From Melioribacteraceae bacterium (GTDB lineage Bacteria; Bacteroidota; Ignavibacteria; Ignavibacteriales; Melioribacteraceae), in NCBI GenBank assembly GCA_019638015.1, contig JAHBUP010000001.1:3752424-3816423 (forward strand): a DNA stretch of 64,000 nt. Direction: 5' to 3'. Position numbers and translations under genes: made by a program. Shown piece after piece: positions 46,458 through 55,457 of this stretch (its first letter is position 1; every line of letters begins with the position of its first letter). The notes under the pieces were generated by a model. That model saw only the letters and a list, made by a program, of their open reading frames with translations, ran no database searches and was not told where the DNA came from.

Positions 46458-47207
46458 ATGAGGAGGTTTCTCCCAATTCTTATTACATCAACCCTAATTA
46501 TCTTAATTAGTGATAGAATCTTTGCACAAAAAGAAGATACTGAAGAAAACAATTACCTATTCGACATTGAATCAACATTTGCATCCAAATATGTCTGGTG
46601 GGGAATAATATACAACGAGGGACTGGTATTTCAGCCTGCAGTAACAGTAAATGCAGATAATTGGGGCGCGCAAATATGGAGCAACGTAGCTCTTCATGAA
46701 TTAAATCAGAGTGCCTCTCAGATTGAAATTGATTTTTATTTGTGGTACAATCTGCAATTAGGTGAAATGGTCATTTCTCCTACAATTATGTATTATACTT
46801 ATCCCGGACAGGATGCCGAGTCTACCGGTGCAATTGGTACTTCTTTTAATTATCCATTTGGTGAATTCGAATTATCCTCCTCGGTTAATATGGATTTTAA
46901 GGGAGCTACCGGTGCGTTTTCTTTCCAGCATGATCTAACTTATAACAATACTCTCAATGAATATATGAACTTATCAGTGATGGCTTCTGTTGGTTGGGCC
47001 GATAAAAAATTTAATAACTACCATGTTGGTATTGAGAAATTAGCTGCAAATTATTTTCAGACAAATATTACCTTTAAATATCTGTTGTCTGAGAAGTTAG
47101 CATTACAACCATTTGTAGAATACTATAGAATATTGGATTCTCAAATTTCTGAAATTATTAAAAGCAATTTTTTCAACATGGGAATCACCACTAACTTAGA
47201 GATATAA
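46458..47207 (+). CDS. TorF-like putative outer-membrane porin
   Basis: 249 residues with a signal peptide (cut near RIFAQ). FDIESTFASKYVWWGIIYNEGLVFQPAVTV is the typical opening of the TorF/Gcw_chp family of small barrels. It ends MGITTNLEI. The role is unknown. Its stop is one base before the start of the histidine kinase, so the two are probably expressed together, which may link it to envelope sensing. Confidence 0.8.
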   Translation: MRRFLPILITSTLIILISDRIFAQKEDTEENNYLFDIESTFASKYVWWGIIYNEGLVFQPAVTVNADNWGAQIWSNVALHELNQSASQIEIDFYLWYNLQLGEMVISPTIMYYTYPGQDAESTGAIGTSFNYPFGEFELSSSVNMDFKGATGAFSFQHDLTYNNTLNEYMNLSVMASVGWADKKFNNYHVGIEKLAANYFQTNITFKYLLSEKLALQPFVEYYRILDSQISEIIKSNFFNMGITTNLEI

Positions 47208-47208
47208 A

Positions 47209-49398
47209 ATGTTTAACACTATACAGCGAAGATTAACCCTTTTGATTACTACTTTATTACTATTGATCTTTGCTGTAATATATTTTATTCAAAGAGAATC
47301 ATATAAAACTGCAGATTACATAGCAAAACTCGAAGGGGAAAAACTTTCTTCTTTATTAAAGGGCTCGATAGATGCTTCTGGGAAAAGGCAATTTCAATTT
47401 AATTATGACTATTCTTATTGGGGTGAAATGGTCTCGTTTACTAAGACTCTGGATCCGGAGTGGGCAAAAATCAATCTGGAAGAACCAATTTCTACTTATG
47501 GCTACACTTCAGCGTACGTTATAAATGTTGATTTCAAACAAATCTATTCTACTACAAAAAAAAACCATGACGAATTAGACAAATTTTTCATATCACCTTC
47601 CGAGCTTAAAAACATATTGAAGAAAACGTGGTTCCCACATTTTTTTTACAATACAAATCAGGGAATAACTGAAGTCTTCATTTCTCCCATTCAGCCATCA
47701 GAAGATGTTGAAAGAACGAGCACTCCTCAAGGTTGGTTAATCACAACAAGATTGTTTGATCAGAATTATCTTGATGAAATTAAGAATTTAACCTATAGCG
47801 ATAGCGTTTCAGTCATTGCAGAATTGGATTCACTAAATATAATCACAAGGCGAGCAACCGATGAAAAGGTAATTTGGGCCGCGTATCCATTTTTGAATTG
47901 GAATAATTCACAATCCGGATACCTTTTAGTTTTAAATAATAATTTAGCACTTAACGAATACTTCAATTCTATTTCGAATTACATTCCAACAATCTTAATT
48001 GTTGCATTACTTATACTAATTATAATTTCTGTTTGGATTCATTTAAATATAGGCAAATCCATCAGCTTACTCGCTTCAGCGTTAAGCACAGGAAGTATGG
48101 TTCATTTGGGTGAAGTTATGTCTTCCAGGACTGAGTTTGGGGCGCTTGCTAAATTGATTAGAGATTATTTTGAGCAACAAAACAAGTTGCGAGAAGAAGT
48201 AAAAGTAAGAGAAGCTACCGAAAGAGAGTTGTTAAAAATTAAATCGAGTTTGGAAGATCGAGTTTCAGAGCGAACTAAGGAATTAATAATTACAACATCA
48301 CAAATTGAGCACGAGAAGAATCAAACCAAACTTTATCTAGATAACGCTGGAGCAATAATCTGCCTTCTTGATCATGAGGGTGAAATTAAGCTCATCAACA
48401 AAAAAGGATTAGAAATATTAGGATATAACGATGATGAATTAATTGGGAAAAACTGGTTTAATATTTTAGTCCCTCCTGAAGAAAAGCAGGAAAGATTTGA
48501 CAACCATAGAAATAGTTTTCAAAAAACGATTATTAACTATGGCATCATACGATCCATTATTACTAAAGATCAAAAAAAGAAAATTTTATTATTTACTGAA
48601 AATTATTCTCTGCCATTGATAAATAATGAGCTAATCATGCTCTTTTCTGCGACAGATGTTACCGAATTAAAAAATATTGAATCCGATTTACGGAATGAGA
48701 AAATAAGAGTTGAGGAACTGCAGAAGACACAACAAAACTTCTTTGCAAATATGAGTCATGAACTTAGAACTCCTCTTTTTGGAATTTTGGGTTATTCCCA
48801 AATGCTATTAGAAAAAACGAGTGATGAAACACTTTTAAGAATGGGAGAAGTAATAAATAAAAGCGGGAAACGACTTCTCGACACTTTAAATAAAGTACTT
48901 AATCTTTCGAAAATTGAGTCCAAACTATACATACCTTCTGCTTCTCTATTCGATCTTGTAGAACTAATTGAAGAAACGTATAATCTTTTTAAACCGGAGG
49001 CGGAAAAAAAGAACTTATTGCTTACATTTAATCATACTTTTGAAAAATGGGAAATTAATTCTGATAGAACAATGATTAGGGATATCTTCAACAACCTAGT
49101 ACATAATGCCATAAAATTTACAGATTCGGGATCGATTACTATTGAAGCAGAATTTTTCGATAATTATTCAAACATCAGAGTAATTGATACCGGGATTGGA
49201 ATTCCAGAGAAAAGCCAATCCTTAATTTTTGAGCAATTCCGCCAAGTTAGCGAAGGATTTGGAAGAAGTTTTGAAGGTACGGGACTCGGACTTGCAATAA
49301 CACATAAGTATATCAATCTCTTAGGTGGAAAGATTTCTATTATCAGCAAAGAGAACGAGGGCTCAACCTTTAGTGTTGTTCTCCCAAGAGATTTATAA
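47209..49398 (+). CDS. CHASE4-PAS sensor histidine kinase
   Basis: 729 residues. Helix 1 (about 10-28) and helix 2 (257-280) enclose a CHASE4-type periplasmic domain (FQFNYDYSYWGEMVSF). A HAMP-like and coiled linker (about 280-370), a PAS domain (372-490; NAGAIICLLDHEGEIKLINKKGLEILGY), HisKA with H517 in FANMSHELRTPLFG, and HATPase_c (N box HNAIKF, DTGIGIP, GTGLGL) follow. It lacks its own receiver. The lone receiver 64 bases downstream is the likely partner. Confidence 0.93.
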   Translation: MFNTIQRRLTLLITTLLLLIFAVIYFIQRESYKTADYIAKLEGEKLSSLLKGSIDASGKRQFQFNYDYSYWGEMVSFTKTLDPEWAKINLEEPISTYGYTSAYVINVDFKQIYSTTKKNHDELDKFFISPSELKNILKKTWFPHFFYNTNQGITEVFISPIQPSEDVERTSTPQGWLITTRLFDQNYLDEIKNLTYSDSVSVIAELDSLNIITRRATDEKVIWAAYPFLNWNNSQSGYLLVLNNNLALNEYFNSISNYIPTILIVALLILIIISVWIHLNIGKSISLLASALSTGSMVHLGEVMSSRTEFGALAKLIRDYFEQQNKLREEVKVREATERELLKIKSSLEDRVSERTKELIITTSQIEHEKNQTKLYLDNAGAIICLLDHEGEIKLINKKGLEILGYNDDELIGKNWFNILVPPEEKQERFDNHRNSFQKTIINYGIIRSIITKDQKKKILLFTENYSLPLINNELIMLFSATDVTELKNIESDLRNEKIRVEELQKTQQNFFANMSHELRTPLFGILGYSQMLLEKTSDETLLRMGEVINKSGKRLLDTLNKVLNLSKIESKLYIPSASLFDLVELIEETYNLFKPEAEKKNLLLTFNHTFEKWEINSDRTMIRDIFNNLVHNAIKFTDSGSITIEAEFFDNYSNIRVIDTGIGIPEKSQSLIFEQFRQVSEGFGRSFEGTGLGLAITHKYINLLGGKISIISKENEGSTFSVVLPRDL

Positions 49399-49462
49399 AA
49401 TTTAGATGTATATTTATTTTAGAATAAATATTTACTTGGTTTTAATTTAATTGGGACATAGT

Positions 49463-49849
49463 ATGGAAAAGCCAATAGTTTTATTAGTTGAAGATGATAC
49501 AATTACTCAAGAAGTAATAAGATTTTTTGTACAGGATTATTATGACCTTGATGTAGTAGAAAACGGCATTGCCGCTCTTGAAGCGGTAAAGTCCAAAAAA
49601 TATTTCGCAATTTTAATGGATATTAATCTTGGCAAGGGTAAAAGTGGAATAGACGTTACAAAGGAAATTCGACTTATACCCGAGTGTAAAGATATTCCCA
49701 TTATTGCCGAAACAGCATTTGCAATGCGTGGGGATAAGCAAGAATTTTTAGCAGCTGGATGTAACTATTATATTGCCAAGCCATTTACACGGGATGAAAT
49801 CTTACGTGTACTGGATAAAATTAATAAAGATATTGCCCTAAATTCATAA
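49463..49849 (+). CDS. Stand-alone response-regulator receiver
   Basis: 128 residues from the ATG at 49463, after GGGA; a TTG four codons upstream is an unlikely start. It is a receiver domain only. E10-D11-D12 form the acidic pocket, D53 in LMDINLGKGKSG is the phosphate acceptor, and the conserved Lys lies in YIAKPF. The D(I)NLG-K-G stretch resembles the receivers of phosphorelay or multi-kinase networks. There is no output domain, so it passes signals by protein contact, perhaps to the phosphatase two genes on (inference). Confidence 0.9.
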   Translation: MEKPIVLLVEDDTITQEVIRFFVQDYYDLDVVENGIAALEAVKSKKYFAILMDINLGKGKSGIDVTKEIRLIPECKDIPIIAETAFAMRGDKQEFLAAGCNYYIAKPFTRDEILRVLDKINKDIALNS

Positions 49850-49895
49850 TTTGATGCTGACTTTAATTTATTTATCCTCTCCTCGAAAGGTGAAA

Positions 49896-50336
49896 ATGAA
49901 AATCTTCCTACTAATTATCCTGTTGTTCCAAATCGGGTATGCCCAAGAAAACTTTAACATTGATTCATATTTTGATTCTTACGCAAAAAATATTAATGAG
50001 AGCAACTTAAATGGATTTCTCTCCTTTTATTCCCCGAGCTTTACCGGGTATTATCCTGGCGAACCTGAACAATCGTATGAATCGGTTGTTCAGCAATTCA
50101 CAACAATATTTTCAAACAAGAATTTAAAAACTTCACTTACAATCGAAACCATTAACTCTGCAATTTCAGATCATATTTGCAATGCCCAGGTAATTCTTCG
50201 CTGGTCATTCAAACCATCCTTTGCCGATTCTCCGATGATTGCACTCGATCGAGGAATTATTTTATTAGAAAAAGATAAATCGGGCAGTTGGAAAATCACC
50301 GCGTCGTCTTTAATGCCGGTGCACACATCTAATTAA
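49896..50336 (+). CDS. Exported SnoaL/NTF2-like (DUF4440-type) protein
   Basis: 146 residues from the ATG at 49896, preceded by AAAGGTG; the longer upstream frame is rejected because a signal peptide (MKIFLLIILLFQIGYAQ) begins here. The mature part has an NTF2-like fold pattern: IDSYFDSYAKNINESNLNGFLSFYSPSFTGY, then strands ending WSFKP, LDRGIILLEKDKSGSWKITASSLMP. Such domains bind small ligands or act as enzymes. The role is unknown. Confidence 0.78.
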   Translation: MKIFLLIILLFQIGYAQENFNIDSYFDSYAKNINESNLNGFLSFYSPSFTGYYPGEPEQSYESVVQQFTTIFSNKNLKTSLTIETINSAISDHICNAQVILRWSFKPSFADSPMIALDRGIILLEKDKSGSWKITASSLMPVHTSN

Positions 50337-50415
50337 ATTAATACCTTCATAACAATTTTTATTTCGGTTCATTTGTATATTTGCATGGTAATCATAATAA
50401 ATAAAGAAGATACTT

Positions 50416-51615
50416 ATGCTTGATCCAAAAACATTTTACAGAAAACTTGATTCTCTTTTGAGCAAAATTGGTTCGGAGAAGAGCGGCAAAGATTTCCTTC
50501 TAAAGATATTGACTGAACTTGAGAATACTTTTGGTTATGATTTAAAAATTGGAAATGGAAGAATTTACCAGGAAACAGATAATGGTTTTCAGATTATTTC
50601 GAATGTTGACAAACCCGATATGAGTTTAATAAAGTTTATTGATGGAAACACAAAACCAATTAAAGCATTATTAAAATCTTGTACTTATATTTTTGATAAT
50701 CCCTCCTTTTCAATTGAAGAGAATATTAATTCTTCAGTTGCGGAATATCGAATTCCTGCAGCCATTTCAATTAAAAGCCCCAATGATAGATGGTTATTTA
50801 TATTCGACCTAAAAAGCGGTTGGATTAGAGAAGAAGTTGAATTTTGCCTTAATGCTGTACGAACGGCAATCGATCATCGGTTATTTTCTGATTCAGTAAA
50901 AAGCGAACTAAAACAAGCGGCGCATATTCAACAAAGCTTATTACCCTCATCGCCACCTCAACTAGAAAGATACTCAGTTGCGGCTAAATCTATTCCTGCT
51001 GAATTAGTCGGCGGCGATTTGTATGATTATTTTGATTTTGATGATGAAGTTTTTGGATTTTGCGTTGGAGATGCAAGCGGACATGGATTACCCGCAGCTC
51101 TTCTGGTTCGCGATGTTGTTACAGGTTTACGAATGGGGCTTGAAAAACACCTTAAGCTTGTTTACACTTTTGAAAAACTTAATAGCGTTATTTATAGAAG
51201 CGTTTTTTCAACAAGTTTTATTTCAATTTTTTATGGTGAGCTTGAGAAGAATGGAAATATAGTTTATGTAAACGCGGGGCACCCTTCGCCTATAATTTAT
51301 GATGGTGAAAAATTTACCGAGTTGGAATCAACTGGATTGGTGTTCGGAGCACTTCCCGAGATTGAAATTCACCGTGGATATGCATTTCTTCCGGTAAATG
51401 CCGTTTTAGTTTTATACAGCGATGGTATTATTGAAAGAAAGAATAGAATTGGCGATATGTTTGTTACCGAAGAGTTAAAAAAGGTAATTGCGGCTAATTA
51501 TGAAAAAGATTCCGATGAACTGCTTAAAATTATTTTTGATGCCGCACTTGAATTTGGTTTCGGAACAGAATGGGAAGACGACGCTACTGTAATGGTTATT
51601 AAACGAATCAAGTGA
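50416..51615 (+). CDS. SpoIIE-family (PP2C-type) serine phosphatase
   Basis: 399 residues. The N-terminal part (about 1-155) looks GAF-like. The PP2C/SpoIIE domain (about 165-399) starts AAHIQQSLLPSSPPQLERYSVAAKS, with metal ligands in VGGDLYDYF (D201) and VGDASGHGLPAALL (D219). NAGHPSPIIYDGEK and LYSDGIIERKN follow. Relatives (RsbU, RsbP) dephosphorylate anti-sigma antagonists. No antagonist or switch kinase is adjacent. It follows the histidine kinase and receiver genes, which may feed it. Confidence 0.9.
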   Translation: MLDPKTFYRKLDSLLSKIGSEKSGKDFLLKILTELENTFGYDLKIGNGRIYQETDNGFQIISNVDKPDMSLIKFIDGNTKPIKALLKSCTYIFDNPSFSIEENINSSVAEYRIPAAISIKSPNDRWLFIFDLKSGWIREEVEFCLNAVRTAIDHRLFSDSVKSELKQAAHIQQSLLPSSPPQLERYSVAAKSIPAELVGGDLYDYFDFDDEVFGFCVGDASGHGLPAALLVRDVVTGLRMGLEKHLKLVYTFEKLNSVIYRSVFSTSFISIFYGELEKNGNIVYVNAGHPSPIIYDGEKFTELESTGLVFGALPEIEIHRGYAFLPVNAVLVLYSDGIIERKNRIGDMFVTEELKKVIAANYEKDSDELLKIIFDAALEFGFGTEWEDDATVMVIKRIK

Positions 51616-51625
51616 TTACTTAAAT

Positions 51626-53728
51626 ATGGGTGAGCCGGCAAATAAAATAGATATTCGAAGATCGCTGATATCCAGACTTTATATAAAGACTTATAAATTA
51701 TTCTCAAATATTAATCTTCCAGATTATACTTTATTCTCGATTTATTCTGTATTAATTGGTATTGCCGTTGGGTTATCATCAGTTTTATTTCATCATTCAA
51801 TCGAGTTTTTTAATCAACTTTTTTTTCAGCAGACTGCCGAGGGACTATTTTTCTTGGGTGGTTTTGCAGTAATAGCACTTCCTATGCTCGGGATGTTAAT
51901 TCAAAGTATTATGATCATGCTCTCTCCTGAAACTTCAAGGAAAAGGGGTGTTGCTGAAATTATTAAAGCAGTATCTATGAGGGGCACAAAAATTCCATTC
52001 AGAACCACACTATTTCATTTTCTCGCGCCAGTAATTTCAATTGGTTCCGGAAATACGGTTGGTCCCGAAGGTCCTGCTGCTCAGCTTGGTGGAGGTGTTG
52101 CAAATAAAATATCTCAATCATTAAATTTTTCCGACAACAGAACAAGAATTTTTACTGCCGCAGGCTCAGGAGCGGCAATTGCCGCAATTTTTAATACTCC
52201 TCTCGGAGGTATTTTCTTCGCAATAGAAATTGTTTTGCTAAATGATTTCAAAACATCGGTCTTCTCGGCACTAATTTTATCATCTGTTACAGCAAGCGCA
52301 ATCTCCCGGATATTTTTAGGAAATTCTTCGGTGTTTATATTTTCTGCCCCGGATGTTGGGCAGTATCATCATTTTTATATCTACGCATTGCTTGGAATCA
52401 GTGCAGGCTTTTTGTCTATTCTCTTTATAAAATATTCAAATTTTTTAGATGATATTTTTCACAAGAAAATATTAAAGCATCTACCACAATGGAGCGTGAT
52501 GACTTTTATTGGATTAATCGTGGGGGTGTGCGGTTATTTTTATGAGGATATTTTTGGAATCGGGTACTCAGGAATAAATAATGTTCTCTCAATAAAATTT
52601 AATTGGAATGTTGTTTTGATCCTTCTAATTCTTAAATTTTTATTGGTTCCGTTAATACTTAATTCAGGAGGATTTGGCGGTGTTTTTGCTCCATCTCTTT
52701 TTATGGGGGCTTGTTTTGGTTTCTTGTTTGCGTTTTCACTTAACTTCTTTTTCGGGTTGAATCTTGATATAACTGCCTTTGTATTAGTTGGAATGGGAGC
52801 GTTTTTAGGAGGAATTAATTCTATTCCTATCTCATCTATTCTTATAATTTTTGAGATGACAAAAGATTATACTTTTATTCTCCCACTAATGCTGGCTATT
52901 GTAAGCAGCACAATGGTTGTGCAAATTTCGCTTAAAAAATCAATACATCAGCGGCATTTAGAGAAACAAGGATATAAATTTAATTCCAATAGTGACGTTT
53001 CGCTGTTAAGGTCTATCCTGGTTTCTCAGATAATGAAAAGAGATGTGGTGCTTCTCCCCGAAGATACTCCCCTCCCCAAAGTGCTAAACCTACTAATGGA
53101 GAGCAATCATCGAACATTCTACACAATTAATAGTTCAGATAAACTAACTGGAACCATTTCGGAAAATGATTTTCGGTACATCATTACAGAATATGATAGT
53201 CTGCGCGAAGTATTGGTTGCCCGAGATATAGCTTCGTCAAAAGTAACTACAGTTGCCGATTCGGATAATCTTGATCATGTAATGAAATTATTTGAGAAAA
53301 CGGATGCAGATGAGTTTCCCGTAAAAAGTTCAATCAATCCCGATTTGGTAATTGGCTCTATAAGACGAAAGGATGTAATTGCCGCTTATAATAAAGAGAG
53401 TATAAAGGGAAATAGCGCCGAAGAATTTAGCCATGAGCTTGAAAAAATTAGCACCGAGAAACAGTTTAAATTATTTGATGAATTTCTAATAGCGGAAAGA
53501 TCAGTCCCTCCTAAATTTGTTGGTAAATCATTAAGCGAACTAAATCTAAGAAATGTTTATCGTGTACAAGTTTTGATGATCAGGGAACACGCATCTCCAT
53601 ATAGTGAAGATAATGTAGGCGAATCATTAATGTTTCCACAGCCCGATTATACTTTGAAGGGTGATGATACGCTAATTATATTTGGAACAGAAGAAATGGT
53701 ATTAAACACACAAAAGTGGTATAAATAA
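51626..53728 (+). CDS. ClC-family chloride channel/transporter with CBS and TrkA_C domains
   Basis: 700 residues. The ClC membrane core (about 30-440) holds the anion-selectivity motifs GSGNTVGPEGPAAQLGGG (with the gating Glu), GGIFFAIE and GGFGGVFAPSLFMGACFG. A paired CBS module (about 455-590) and a C-terminal TrkA_C-like domain (about 610-700; RNVYRVQVLMIREHASPYSEDNVGESLMFP) follow, both typical nucleotide or ion sensors. The C-tail also occurs in K+ uptake regulators. Whether it works as a channel or proton exchanger cannot be settled here. Confidence 0.93.
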   Translation: MGEPANKIDIRRSLISRLYIKTYKLFSNINLPDYTLFSIYSVLIGIAVGLSSVLFHHSIEFFNQLFFQQTAEGLFFLGGFAVIALPMLGMLIQSIMIMLSPETSRKRGVAEIIKAVSMRGTKIPFRTTLFHFLAPVISIGSGNTVGPEGPAAQLGGGVANKISQSLNFSDNRTRIFTAAGSGAAIAAIFNTPLGGIFFAIEIVLLNDFKTSVFSALILSSVTASAISRIFLGNSSVFIFSAPDVGQYHHFYIYALLGISAGFLSILFIKYSNFLDDIFHKKILKHLPQWSVMTFIGLIVGVCGYFYEDIFGIGYSGINNVLSIKFNWNVVLILLILKFLLVPLILNSGGFGGVFAPSLFMGACFGFLFAFSLNFFFGLNLDITAFVLVGMGAFLGGINSIPISSILIIFEMTKDYTFILPLMLAIVSSTMVVQISLKKSIHQRHLEKQGYKFNSNSDVSLLRSILVSQIMKRDVVLLPEDTPLPKVLNLLMESNHRTFYTINSSDKLTGTISENDFRYIITEYDSLREVLVARDIASSKVTTVADSDNLDHVMKLFEKTDADEFPVKSSINPDLVIGSIRRKDVIAAYNKESIKGNSAEEFSHELEKISTEKQFKLFDEFLIAERSVPPKFVGKSLSELNLRNVYRVQVLMIREHASPYSEDNVGESLMFPQPDYTLKGDDTLIIFGTEEMVLNTQKWYK

Positions 53729-53741
53729 AAGGAGATATTTA

Positions 53742-54128
53742 ATGGATATTTTTGATAGTTTATTAAATTCAGGTGGCAGATCAGAGGATTCCAGTTCTAG
53801 TTTTATTGATGCAGCAAAAATTGTAATTGGCGAAAATGGAAATCTCGGCGACCTTGTTTCTCAATTCACAAATAAAGGTTTGGGAGATATTATTCAATCA
53901 TGGGTTGGAACCGGGAAAAACGCACAAATCACCAGTTCCCAGCTAACAGATGTACTGGGTAGCGAAAAGATTGAGAAAATTGCTGATGCAATTGGATTTC
54001 CCTCATCAACGGTTCCATCTATTCTTGCTGGCTTTCTTCCCGGAATTATTGATAAGCTAACTCCCGAAGGCAAACTTCCTGAAGGAAATATTTTTGACAA
54101 AGGGAAAGATTTATTGAATTTATTCTAA
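53742..54128 (+). CDS. DUF937/YidB-like protein
   Basis: 128 residues, no signal peptide. It has the conserved pattern GNLGDLVSQFTNKGLGDIIQSWVGTGKNAQITSSQLTDVLG, then IADAIGFPSSTVPSILAGFLPGIIDKLTPEGKLP, of the YidB/DUF937 family. The role is unknown, though YidB-type proteins have often been linked to stress. It lies 13 bases after the ClC gene and carA follows on its own promoter. Confidence 0.88.
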   Translation: MDIFDSLLNSGGRSEDSSSSFIDAAKIVIGENGNLGDLVSQFTNKGLGDIIQSWVGTGKNAQITSSQLTDVLGSEKIEKIADAIGFPSSTVPSILAGFLPGIIDKLTPEGKLPEGNIFDKGKDLLNLF

Positions 54129-54186
54129 AATAATTAATTTCCCGTGAATAAATATTAACATAAAGTCTGTTCTTCCTCCTCAATCG

Positions 54187-54217
54187 TTTGAAAAAGCCCA
54201 AATATTTTTTATGTTTG
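54187..54217 (+). promoter_or_regulatory. Bacteroidota-type promoter of carAB
   Basis: TTTG (54187-54190), 19 bases, then TATGTTTG (54210-54217) match the B. fragilis TTTG/TAnnTTTG consensus exactly. The predicted start is near 54224, leaving a leader of about 70 bases before the carA TTG at 54294. No ARG box or pyrimidine attenuator was recognised in the leader. Confidence 0.72.
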
Positions 54218-54293
54218 TCGGGCAAATTTTGTACCTCTTACCTTAATCACTTTTCCGCCCATAAAATACATTCCATAATACGAGGAATTTAAG

Positions 54294-55397
54294 TTGAGCA
54301 ATAAGATCACTCACAAACAAAAAGCCAAACTAACACTTAAAGATGGCACAACCATTGAAGGAACACTTTTCGGAGCTCATAAATCGGTTGCCGGAGAAGT
54401 TGTTTTTAATACTGGAATGATGGGATACCCTGAAACTTTGACTGATCCCTCTTATACAGGGCAAATACTCGTCCTTACGTATCCTCTTGTCGGTAATTAC
54501 GGTGTACCTTCAATGGATAAAAAATTTGATTCCTTTACTAAATCCGATAAGATTATAAAATATTTTGAATCGGATAAAATTCAAATTACAGCTCTTGTTG
54601 TTTCAGAAGAATCAGAGGCATTCAATCATTGGAACGCAAATGAGAGTCTCGATTCCTGGTTAAAAAGGCATAACGTACCTGGTCTTTATGGAATTGATAC
54701 CCGGTCACTTACTAAAATTTTAAGAGAGCATGGCACAATGCTCGGCAAAATTGAAGTCGGTGAGCATAAAGTAAAATATTATAACCCCGACGTTGATAAT
54801 CTTATTTCGAAGGTTACACCCAAGCAGGCGGAGTTTTATGGTTCGGGGAAAAAGAGAATTTTATTAATTGATTGCGGATGTAAGAGAAGTATTCTTACAA
54901 ACCTTCTTCAAAGAAATGTGTCGGTAATGAGAGTTCCATATAATTATGAAATTGAAAATGAAGATTTTGATGGGGTCCTTCTTTCAAATGGTCCCGGCAA
55001 TCCTGAAGTGTACACACAACTAGTAGAATCAGCTAAAAAATTGATAAAGAAACAAGTACCAACATTGGGCATTTGTATGGGGCATCAAATTTTGGCTCTT
55101 GCCGCTGGTGCCAAGACTTATAAACTAAAGTATGGACACAGAAGCCAAAACCAGCCAGTTAAAACCGTCGATTCAAATAGATGTTATGTAACTTCTCAAA
55201 ATCATAGTTTTGCTGTTGATACAAAAACATTACCTCGCGGATGGCAGCCCTGGTTCGAAAATTTAAATGATTATTCCAATGAGGGAATAAGACATGAAAA
55301 ATTACCCTTTAGGAGCGTACAGTTTCATCCCGAAGCCGCACCTGGTCCAGTTGATACCGAATTTATATTTGATGAATTTTTAAAAGATGTGAAGTAA
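54294..55397 (+). CDS. carA: Carbamoyl-phosphate synthase small (glutaminase) subunit
   Basis: 367 residues. The start is TTG, supported by GAGGAA 6 bases upstream. The N-terminal CPSase domain has FGAHKSVAGEVVFNTGMMGYPETLTDPSY. The class I amidotransferase has its triad: Cys in LGICMGHQILALAAGA, His in VQFHPEAAPGP and the adjacent Glu. It supplies ammonia from glutamine to CarB. carB follows 60 bases later. Confidence 0.96.
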   Translation: MSNKITHKQKAKLTLKDGTTIEGTLFGAHKSVAGEVVFNTGMMGYPETLTDPSYTGQILVLTYPLVGNYGVPSMDKKFDSFTKSDKIIKYFESDKIQITALVVSEESEAFNHWNANESLDSWLKRHNVPGLYGIDTRSLTKILREHGTMLGKIEVGEHKVKYYNPDVDNLISKVTPKQAEFYGSGKKRILLIDCGCKRSILTNLLQRNVSVMRVPYNYEIENEDFDGVLLSNGPGNPEVYTQLVESAKKLIKKQVPTLGICMGHQILALAAGAKTYKLKYGHRSQNQPVKTVDSNRCYVTSQNHSFAVDTKTLPRGWQPWFENLNDYSNEGIRHEKLPFRSVQFHPEAAPGPVDTEFIFDEFLKDVK

Positions 55398-55457
55398 TAA
55401 TTTTAACATAGTGCCCGATTTGGTACGCCCTTAGTGTAATAAAATTTAAGGAAATAA

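Noticed and set aside
54196..54223. GCCC/GGGC hairpin over the carA promoter as an attenuator or riboswitch
   Set aside because: Only four pairs, with asymmetric bulges, and it lies over the promoter rather than in the leader.
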